A DNA stretch of 6,209 nucleotides, from assembly GCA_902805985.1 (NCBI GenBank), contig CADCUW010000251.1:1-6209 (forward strand). Reading direction: 5' to 3'. The stretch comes from an uncultured Rubrobacteraceae bacterium (GTDB lineage Bacteria; Actinomycetota; Rubrobacteria; Rubrobacterales; Rubrobacteraceae). The stretch's first letter is position 1; every line of letters starts with the position of its first letter. Shown one piece after another: positions 1 to 4,851 of this stretch. Both the position numbers and the translations under genes were made by a program. Below the pieces are notes generated by a model. It made no database searches. It saw only the letters and a program-made list of their open reading frames with translations, and was not told where the DNA came from.

Positions 1-507
1 CGAGAGCTCTACCTGATCCCGGGTGCTCCGCACGACTTCTAGTGTATCGGAAACGGGCGTGTTTATCCGGCGGGCGAGCCCCCGCGCCAGCAGCGCGGCC
101 TGGTTGAAGCCGCGCTTCTTGAGTCGGGTCCTGTGCAACGGCACCGGCACGACCGCGTCGAATCTGCCGGGGTCATCCACCGCCTCGGCCAGCAGCGGCG
201 CGGCGAGCTTCTCGACGACGGCCGTGTACCCGCGGTACTTGAGGGCGTGCACGATCTCCTTTCCCACACCCTCGTAGCGGAGGGGTGCCCTGGCCGTCTC
301 GAAGGCGAATTCCACGCTCTTGCACGCGCCGCAGGCCGGGGTCTCCAGCGCCGTCGGAACGCCGCAGCACTCGCAGGTTGGGCTTCCCGTCCACGGCAGA
401 GACTCGCAGCATGGGCGGCACAGGACGTCGCCGGCCCGCCGGTCGCAGGAGACGCACCACTGCGGGTAGAAGAGATCCGCCAGCGCGGCCAGGTAGGGTT
501 CGTACAA
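1..507 (-). CDS. comF: ComF family phosphoribosyltransferase, C-terminus beyond left edge
   Basis: The open frame reads from a TTG at 507 to base 1 with no stop, giving 169 residues. The N-terminus carries the cysteine pairs of the ComF zinc finger: C18-x2-C21, C30-x2-C33, C45-x2-C48 (with C47) and C59-x2-C62. The family core follows: LKYRGY at 89-94, then VVPVPLHRTRLKKRGFNQ at 119-136, then R160-x4-Q165 near the edge. Family members are about 220-250 residues, so roughly the last quarter, including the PRPP-binding loop with its paired acidic residues, lies outside the window. ComF proteins are cytosolic. In competent bacteria they are needed for uptake of transforming DNA, but many non-competent species carry homologues of unclear role, so competence is not implied here. 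The TTG start is chosen because AAGGAG sits 6 bases upstream. An in-frame GTG at 538-540 lacks a ribosome binding site and would fall about at the predicted transcription start. The gene is divergent from the sugar porter. Confidence 0.88.
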   Translation of the reverse strand, partial: MYEPYLAALADLFYPQWCVSCDRRAGDVLCRPCCESLPWTGSPTCECCGVPTALETPACGACKSVEFAFETARAPLRYEGVGKEIVHALKYRGYTAVVEKLAAPLLAEAVDDPGRFDAVVPVPLHRTRLKKRGFNQAALLARGLARRINTPVSDTLEVVRSTRDQVELS

Positions 508-513
508 CGATGT

Positions 514-519
514 CTCCTT
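514..519 (-). promoter_or_regulatory. Ribosome binding site of comF
   Basis: On the minus strand AAGGAG is followed by a 6-base spacer (acatcg) and then TTG. This near-perfect Shine-Dalgarno sequence decides the non-ATG start of comF. Confidence 0.75.
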
Positions 520-542
520 AAAGAGAAGGCCCCCTGGCACAG

Positions 543-571
543 GTTATCGGCCGGTGAGGCCCGGATCTCAA
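543..571 (-). promoter_or_regulatory. Candidate sigma70-type promoter for comF
   Basis: On the minus strand a -35 element TTGAGA (571-566, 5 of 6 to consensus) and a -10 element GATAAC (548-543, 4 of 6) are separated by exactly 17 bases. A transcript would start near base 536 and give a leader of about 30 bases before the comF TTG, just enough for the AAGGAG ribosome binding site. This is a consensus match only. Confidence 0.42.
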
Positions 572-601
572 AGGACGCCCTGGGCGTATCCCGTTGTTCC
601 A

Positions 602-622
602 CCGGCGCGTATACTGCGCCGG
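602..622 (+). promoter_or_regulatory. Inverted repeat around a TATACT -10-like hexamer, candidate operator/promoter of the sugar porter
   Basis: Perfect 7-base arms CCGGCGC (602-608) and GCGCCGG (616-622) flank a 7-base spacer that contains most of TATACT (610-615), a 5-of-6 match to the -10 consensus. Beyond a 2-base bulge the outer CCA (599-601) could pair with TGG (625-627). TATACT lies 44 bases before the transporter ATG, a normal distance. No good -35 hexamer is found 16-18 bases upstream (the bases at 587-592 read TATCCC). An operator over the -10 bound by a sugar-responsive repressor, or an activator-dependent promoter, would both fit. Both are inference. Confidence 0.4.
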
Positions 623-648
623 ATTGGGAGGGTATCCACCTTACGAGA

Positions 649-653
649 AAGGA
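649..653 (+). promoter_or_regulatory. Ribosome binding site of the sugar porter
   Basis: AAGGA is followed by 6 bases (atcagg) and the ATG at 660. This favours ATG 660 over the TTG at 594, which would add 22 residues without transporter homology and has no comparable site. Confidence 0.65.
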
Positions 654-659
654 ATCAGG

Positions 660-2033
660 ATGGCACAGGGGGCTCAAAGCACTACCGGCAACAGCTCGAA
701 CGCACTGGTGTACTTCTTCGGTGCTCTGGGTGGTCTGCTCTTCGGCTACGATACCGGTGTCATCTCCGGGGCCATCCTGTTCATCAAGGCGGATTTGGGT
801 CTCAACGCCTTCTACCAGGGGCTCGTGGTCAGCTCGCTGCTGCTCGGGGCGATGGCCGGGGCCGGGGTCGCCGGCCCGCTTTCGGACAGATTGGGGAGGC
901 GTCGGATCATCATTATCGCCGCCATCATTTTCTCCGTGGGCGCCATCGGGGCGGCTATGGCCCCGAACGTGGGGGTGCTCGTATTGTTCCGGATCGTCCT
1001 CGGGCTCGCCGTGGGGGCCGCGGCCCTCATCGTGCCCCTGTACCTCTCGGAAGTGGCGCCGACGGAGATAAGGGGTGCTGTCTCCTCCCTCAACCAGCTC
1101 ATGATCGTCGTCGGCATCCTCGTCGCCTACATCGTCAACGCGCTGCTCGCCGCCTCAGAGGCCTGGCGCACGATGCTGGGGCTCGCCGTGATCCCTTCCC
1201 TCGTACTTCTCGTCGGCATGTACTTCATGCCCGAGACGCCGCGGTGGCTGGTCAGCAGGGGCAAGGACGAGGATGCCCGCGACGTGCTGCGCCAGACTCG
1301 TAACGAGGAGGCGGTCGAGCAGGAGATCCGGGAGATCAAGGAGGTAGAGCGCGACGAGGAGGGCGGGCTGCGCGAGCTTGCGGCCCCGTGGGTCAGGCCG
1401 GCCCTCATAGTCGCCGTCGGCCTCGCCGTCTTCCAGCAGATCATCGGCATCAACACCATCATCTACTACGCCCCGACGACCCTCACGGAGGCCGGCTTCG
1501 GGGACCAGGCGGCGACCTACGCCAACGTCGCGATCGGCCTGCTCAACGTGGTCATGACCCTGGTTGCGATACGCCTGATCGACCGCACCGGCCGCGTCCC
1601 GCTGCTGGTGGGCGGCCTGGTGGGCATGATCGCGAGCCTCGTCGTCCTGGGGGTCTCTTCGCTGCTCCTGCCCGCGCCCAACAACCCGACGGACCCGCTG
1701 GCGATCATAACGCTGGCCTGCCTGGCGGCGTTTATCGGCTCGTTTGCGGTTAGCTGGGGGCCGACGGTGTGGGTGATGCTGCCGGAGATTCTGCCCCTGA
1801 GGATCCGGGGCACCGCGATGGGGCTCGCCATCTTCCTGCACTGGGGCGCCAACTTCGCCGTCTCCCAGACCTTCCCGATCCTCCTGGCTACGGTAGGCGC
1901 CGGGATCGTCTTCCTGTCCTACGCGGTCGTCGCGTCCGCCGCCCTGCTCTTCGTCCGCTCCCGCGTGGCGGAGACGAAGGGCCGCAGCCTGGAACGCATC
2001 GAGGCCGACCTGCAAGGCAAGGCAGCCGCCTGA
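660..2033 (+). CDS. MFS sugar porter family transporter, probable sugar:H+ symporter
   Basis: This 457-residue integral membrane protein is full length for the sugar porter family of the major facilitator superfamily (XylE, GalP and AraE relatives), which has 12 transmembrane helices and imports monosaccharides or polyols. The family signatures appear in order: GGLLFGYDTGVISGA at 24-38, RLGRRR at 77-82, PLYLSEVAPTEIRG at 126-139, PETPRWL at 191-197, QQIIGINTIIYYAP at 259-272, DRTGR at 308-312, WGPTVWVMLPEILP at 366-379, and AETKG at 437-441. Residues equivalent by motif to the XylE sugar-binding set are present: Q146, Q259, Q260, N265, Y269 and W371. Asp31 and Arg111 match the XylE proton-coupling pair (Asp27/Arg133), which argues for proton symport rather than facilitated diffusion. 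The long charged stretch at about 197-245 is the cytoplasmic loop between helices 6 and 7. The C-terminal motif has Ala where PETKG is usual. The gene ends in TGA followed at once by an in-frame TAG. The substrate cannot be read from the sequence; xylose, glucose, galactose, arabinose or inositol are all possible. Confidence 0.93.
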   Translation: MAQGAQSTTGNSSNALVYFFGALGGLLFGYDTGVISGAILFIKADLGLNAFYQGLVVSSLLLGAMAGAGVAGPLSDRLGRRRIIIIAAIIFSVGAIGAAMAPNVGVLVLFRIVLGLAVGAAALIVPLYLSEVAPTEIRGAVSSLNQLMIVVGILVAYIVNALLAASEAWRTMLGLAVIPSLVLLVGMYFMPETPRWLVSRGKDEDARDVLRQTRNEEAVEQEIREIKEVERDEEGGLRELAAPWVRPALIVAVGLAVFQQIIGINTIIYYAPTTLTEAGFGDQAATYANVAIGLLNVVMTLVAIRLIDRTGRVPLLVGGLVGMIASLVVLGVSSLLLPAPNNPTDPLAIITLACLAAFIGSFAVSWGPTVWVMLPEILPLRIRGTAMGLAIFLHWGANFAVSQTFPILLATVGAGIVFLSYAVVASAALLFVRSRVAETKGRSLERIEADLQGKAAA

Positions 2034-2046
2034 TAGCGCTGCTCTT
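2019..2046 (+). terminator. Weak hairpin over the sugar porter stop codon
   Basis: AAGGCAGC (2019-2026) can pair with GCTGC-T-CTT (2038-2046), with one bulged T at 2043 and an 11-base loop holding the TGA and TAG stops. No T-run follows, so it is not a classical intrinsic terminator. It may only be a chance fold. Confidence 0.2.
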
Positions 2047-2060
2047 CACGACTACTGAAC

Positions 2061-2096
2061 ATGGAGGCCATGGAGGCAATGAGGTTTTGAGGTTCT
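2061..2096. repeat. Four degenerate 9-base tandem units
   Basis: The units are ATGGAGGCC (2061), ATGGAGGCA (2070), ATGAGGTTT (2079) and TGAGGTTCT (2088). The first two differ at one base and the later ones drift. They lead into the word TGAGGTTCTAGG, which recurs inverted at the far end of the same intergenic region. They do not read as part of either flanking gene. Confidence 0.5.
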
Positions 2097-2172
2097 AGGC
2101 CTTCAGGCGTTATGGTGCGAGGATGCTGTGAGCATGAAGCTCTCGGGCTAATCGGGGCGACGTCGGGCTCCA

Positions 2173-2191
2173 GGGTGCGTGTGGCACGCCC
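2173..2191. other. Short hairpin in the intergenic region
   Basis: GCGTG (2177-2181) pairs with CACGC (2185-2189) around a TGG loop. Two further G-C pairs (2174-2175 with 2190-2191) are possible across a bulged T at 2176. No U-tract flanks it on either strand, so its role as a terminator is uncertain. Confidence 0.25.
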
Positions 2192-2207
2192 AAGGCCTCA
2201 AACCCTC

Positions 2208-2244
2208 AATGCCCTAGAACCTCAGTAATGCCCTAGAACCTCAG
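2208..2244. repeat. Two tandem 18-base copies, period 19
   Basis: AATGCCCTAGAACCTCAG occurs perfectly at 2208-2225 and again at 2227-2244, separated by a single T. The right copy overlaps the 3' end of the nucleotidyltransferase gene on the minus strand. Its CAG-GTT-style complement there encodes the last residues Leu-Arg-Phe and the TAG stop. Confidence 0.85.
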
Positions 2245-3339
2245 GCTACGCGGGGGAAGTACGACGCCCGGGTTCACCCGGATGCCCTGGTCCAGGACGT
2301 TGCCCTCACCGACGATGCATCCGGCGCCGAGCACCGAGAGGCCGCGGACGATGGCGCCCCGTTCGACGCGCGCGTTCCTGCCGATGATGGAGCCGCGGAC
2401 GACGGCTCCGGCCTCGACCTCGGCCCCATCTAGCATGATGCTCCCCTCGACGACGGCGTTGCGGCCCACGCGGCAGCCCCGGCCCAGTGAGGACCGGCCG
2501 CCGATGGTGGCGAGGGTATCGAGCTCGCAGCCCTCGTCCACCGAGAGTGGCGGGAGGAGCTTGACGTTCTTGCCGCAGTTGGCGGACGGGGCGACCTGCA
2601 CGTAGTCAAAGCCCTCGCGGTCCATGCCGACAGCACCCGAGAGGACGTCGTGGGAGGCGGCCAGGTAGCTGCGCGGGGTGCCGATGTCGCGCCAGTACGA
2701 GCTCGAGACGTGGGCCCGCATACGTCCCTGCGCCTGAAGCTCGGGGAAGATCTCGCGCTCGATGGAGACCTCGCGGCCGGCAGGAATCATGGCGAGCACC
2801 TCGGGCTCCAAGACGTAGATGCCGGCGTTTACGAGGTTCGTGGTCACCTCGTCGGCGGCCGGCTTCTCCAGGAACCGCCTGACGGTCATGTCGTGGTCCA
2901 CCTCGACGAGGCCGTAGGCCGTCGGGTCCTCGACGCTCGTCAGCGTGATCGTGGCGAGCGCGTCGCTGGCCTTGTGGATCCTTATGGCCTCGGCGAGGTC
3001 CGTCCCCGTCAGCACGTCCCCGTTGACCACGACGAACGTCTCGCCGCCCAGGTACTCCTCGGCGTTCTTGATGCCGCCGGCCGTCCCGAGCGCGCGCTCC
3101 TCGATCGCGTAGTCCACCGAGAACTCCCGAAGCCCATCCCAGCCCTCCAGGTAGGCCTGTATCGGGTCCGGCAGGTAACCCAAAGAGAGCACGGCCCCGT
3201 CGAGCCCCCCGCGCCGCAGGAAGTCAAGCATGTACCCCATGAAAGGCCGGTTGCGCAGCGGCACCAGCGCCTTCGGGATGTCGTAGGTGATCGGCCGCAG
3301 CCGGGTCCCCTGCCCACCCACAAGAACTACGGCTTTCAA
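2233..3339 (-). CDS. Sugar-1-phosphate nucleotidyltransferase (GDP-mannose pyrophosphorylase-like) with beta-helix C-domain
   Basis: This 368-residue cytosolic enzyme joins a sugar-1-phosphate to an NTP to give an NDP-sugar and pyrophosphate. The N-terminal Rossmann-like domain (about 1-235) has the signature GGQGTRLRPIT at 8-18 with PKALVP at 22-27, LGTAGG at 84-89, the metal-binding Asp108 in VVNGDVL, FLEKP at 156-160, NAGIYVLEP at 171-179 and WRDIGTP at 216-222. The C-terminal part (about 250-360) shows hexapeptide repeats of a left-handed beta-helix, as in GDP-mannose pyrophosphorylases and GlmU-type enzymes. The WRDIGTP-SYLAASHDVLSG region resembles mannose-1-phosphate guanylyltransferases most, but UTP- or dTTP-dependent glucose-1-phosphate activity is not excluded. 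The start is TTG at 3339: an in-frame TAA lies at 3354-3352, and the next candidate, the GTG at codon 7, would remove part of the fold. Only a weak GGGG precedes it. It lies 63 bases after nuoN on the same strand, and its stop lies inside an intergenic repeat copy. Confidence 0.9.
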   Translation of the reverse strand: MKAVVLVGGQGTRLRPITYDIPKALVPLRNRPFMGYMLDFLRRGGLDGAVLSLGYLPDPIQAYLEGWDGLREFSVDYAIEERALGTAGGIKNAEEYLGGETFVVVNGDVLTGTDLAEAIRIHKASDALATITLTSVEDPTAYGLVEVDHDMTVRRFLEKPAADEVTTNLVNAGIYVLEPEVLAMIPAGREVSIEREIFPELQAQGRMRAHVSSSYWRDIGTPRSYLAASHDVLSGAVGMDREGFDYVQVAPSANCGKNVKLLPPLSVDEGCELDTLATIGGRSSLGRGCRVGRNAVVEGSIMLDGAEVEAGAVVRGSIIGRNARVERGAIVRGLSVLGAGCIVGEGNVLDQGIRVNPGVVLPPRSLRF

Positions 3340-3403
3340 AGGACCCCGAGCTTAAAGCAGTCGCGGATCACGGGCCACGGGATTAAGGGCATCCGGTACA
3401 GTT

Positions 3404-4840
3404 CTAGAGCAGTCCCGAGCCGCCGGCGATGGCGGAGATCGGGACGATAAGGAGAAAGAACAGCGCCGTCAGCAGCGCGAGGACGTAGACGGAGAACCTC
3501 AGGGCGCCGCCCCCGGAGGGCTCGACCGCGTCCAGCGTCGGCTTCTCGAAGAACATGTTGCGTATGATCCCGAAGTAGTAAGGCACCGAGAGCACGCTGT
3601 TGACGACGAGCGCGCCGACGACGACGAAGACCAGCACGGAGCCCGACTCGGCCCCCGAGAAGATGACCCAGGCCTTCCCCCAGAACCCGCTGAACGGCGG
3701 AATACCGACCAGGGAGGCCATGAAGACACCCATGCTCGCCGCGAGCGCCGGCCGGGAGCGGAAGAGGCCGTTGAAGCTCTTCCCTTCCTCCCCGACGAGG
3801 TCGATGACGAGGAAAGCCCCGATGTTCATCACCGCGTAGGCGGCCGAGTAGATCAGGACGGCCTCCACGGCCCGCTGGAGGCCCGCCCCCTGCAAGGCCG
3901 CGAACGCCGCCAGGATATACCCCGAGTGGGCAACCGAGCTGTACGCCAGCATCCGGCGCACGTTGCGCTGGCGTAGCGCCGCAAGGTTCCCGACGAACAT
4001 CGTGAGGATCGCCAGGAATGCCATCACCGCCGTCCACGTCGGCGCCGCCTCCGGCATCCCTTCAAGGAGTATCCGCAGCAACACCGCGAAGGTCGCGGCC
4101 TTCGGGGCGACCGAGAGGAAAGCCGCGGCGCTCGTAGGCGCCCCCTGGTAGGCGTCAGGGGTCCAGAAGTGGAAGGGCGCCGCCGAGACCTTGAAGGCGA
4201 AGCCGGAGAGGAGCAGCACGAGGCCGAGCAGGGCGACAGGGGTCAGGCTGCCGGAGAACGTCTCGGCGACGGCCGATAGTTCGGCGGAGCCCGAGACGCC
4301 GTAGATCAGGACGATCCCGTAGAGCAGCACAGAGGAGGCGACCACACCCGTTATGAGGTACTTCATCCCGCCCTCGGCACTCTCGCGTCGCTGCCTATCG
4401 AAGGCGACCATCGCGTAGGAGGGGATGGTCGCGAGCTCTATCGCGAGGAAGATGCCGAAGAGGTCCCGCATCGAGACGAGCAGGATGGAGCCGAGCACCA
4501 CCGACAGGATCAGCGTCAGGTACTCCGGCGCGTCCCCGGTACCCCCGGACCACCGCGCCGCGGCGAGCACCGCGAAGAAGGCGCTCCCCGAGACCACGAG
4601 CTTGAAGTACAGCGCGAAGTTGTCGACCACGTACCCGCCGCCGAAGAACTCGCCCTCGAACCCGGCGGCGAGCAGGCCCGCGGCGCTCCCGAAGACGGCG
4701 AGGGCGCCGAGGGCTGCGAGCCCGGCCACGAGGCCCACGCTACGCTCGAAGAATACGCCTATGAGAAGAACCCCGATCGCGAACCCGAGCGCTACAAGCT
4801 CGGGGAGGATGGCTACGAAGGTCACTCCACTAAACGCCAC
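3404..4840 (-). CDS. nuoN: NADH-quinone oxidoreductase subunit N (complex I membrane subunit)
   Basis: NuoN is one of three antiporter-like proton-pumping subunits in the membrane arm of respiratory complex I. The 478 residues match the family's usual length (about 480) and form a chain of roughly 14 hydrophobic helices. Key charged residues fall at nearly the same numbers as in E. coli NuoN: Glu135 in LAIELATIP, Lys160 in GGMKYLITG, Lys217 in FAFKVSAAPFHFW with His224, Lys247 in SVAPKAA, His305 in AYSSVAHSGYIL, and Lys389 in GIPPFSGFWGKAW. All proton-path positions I can align are intact, so the subunit looks functional. The start is GTG at 4840, whose G is the last base of the nuoM TAG stop, implying translational coupling. 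GGGGGA lies 5 bases upstream. It ends with TAG at 3404. No terminator is evident in the 64-base gap to the nucleotidyltransferase, so read-through is possible. Confidence 0.96.
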   Translation of the reverse strand: MAFSGVTFVAILPELVALGFAIGVLLIGVFFERSVGLVAGLAALGALAVFGSAAGLLAAGFEGEFFGGGYVVDNFALYFKLVVSGSAFFAVLAAARWSGGTGDAPEYLTLILSVVLGSILLVSMRDLFGIFLAIELATIPSYAMVAFDRQRRESAEGGMKYLITGVVASSVLLYGIVLIYGVSGSAELSAVAETFSGSLTPVALLGLVLLLSGFAFKVSAAPFHFWTPDAYQGAPTSAAAFLSVAPKAATFAVLLRILLEGMPEAAPTWTAVMAFLAILTMFVGNLAALRQRNVRRMLAYSSVAHSGYILAAFAALQGAGLQRAVEAVLIYSAAYAVMNIGAFLVIDLVGEEGKSFNGLFRSRPALAASMGVFMASLVGIPPFSGFWGKAWVIFSGAESGSVLVFVVVGALVVNSVLSVPYYFGIIRNMFFEKPTLDAVEPSGGGALRFSVYVLALLTALFFLLIVPISAIAGGSGLL

Positions 4841-4851
4841 TAGCTTCCCCC
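4838..4851 (-). promoter_or_regulatory. nuoM stop / nuoN start overlap with ribosome binding site
   Basis: On the minus strand GGGGGA (4851-4846) precedes TAGTG, in which the nuoM stop TAG (4842-4840) and the nuoN start GTG (4840-4838) share one base. This is typical of stop-start coupling that keeps subunit amounts equal. Confidence 0.7.

Larger units (their letters stand above)
2081..2244. repeat. Dispersed inverted repeat arms filling the convergent intergenic region
   Basis: GAGGTTTTGAGG (2081-2092) has an 11-of-12 inverted match to CCTCAAACCCTC (2196-2207). TGAGGTTCTAGG (2088-2099) is a perfect inverted match to CCTAGAACCTCA at both 2213-2224 and 2232-2243. About 110-130 bases separate the arms. 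Transcripts from either side could fold into a long stem, so the element may act as a two-way terminator between the converging genes, or it may be a REP- or MITE-like intergenic repeat. Neither role is shown by the sequence alone. No open frame of note lies inside. Confidence 0.6.

Noticed and set aside
594..659. Longer N-terminus for the sugar porter from TTG at 594
   Set aside because: The added 22 residues are not transporter-like, lie over the predicted promoter, and lack a ribosome binding site, whereas ATG 660 has AAGGA 6 bases upstream.
133..1071. Open frame of 312 codons on the plus strand across comF and the start of the sugar porter
   Set aside because: It runs antisense to comF, through the promoter region and out of frame in the transporter. 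Its translation is Arg/Ser/Pro-rich and featureless.
1155..2015. Open frame of 286 codons on the minus strand opposite the sugar porter
   Set aside because: It is antisense to a clearly conserved transporter, is rich in Arg, Gln, Asp and Gly, and has no recognisable domain. This is typical of GC-rich shadow frames.
2650..3450. Open frame of 266 codons on the plus strand opposite the nucleotidyltransferase
   Set aside because: It is a shadow of the conserved enzyme with low-complexity His/Arg/Val-rich translation and no family signature.
3336..4037. Open frame of 233 codons on the minus strand overlapping nuoN and ending at the nucleotidyltransferase start
   Set aside because: It lies in another frame of nuoN, which is intact and has all its motifs here, and its Gly/Arg-rich translation has no membrane helices. 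It is not a frameshifted extension of nuoN.
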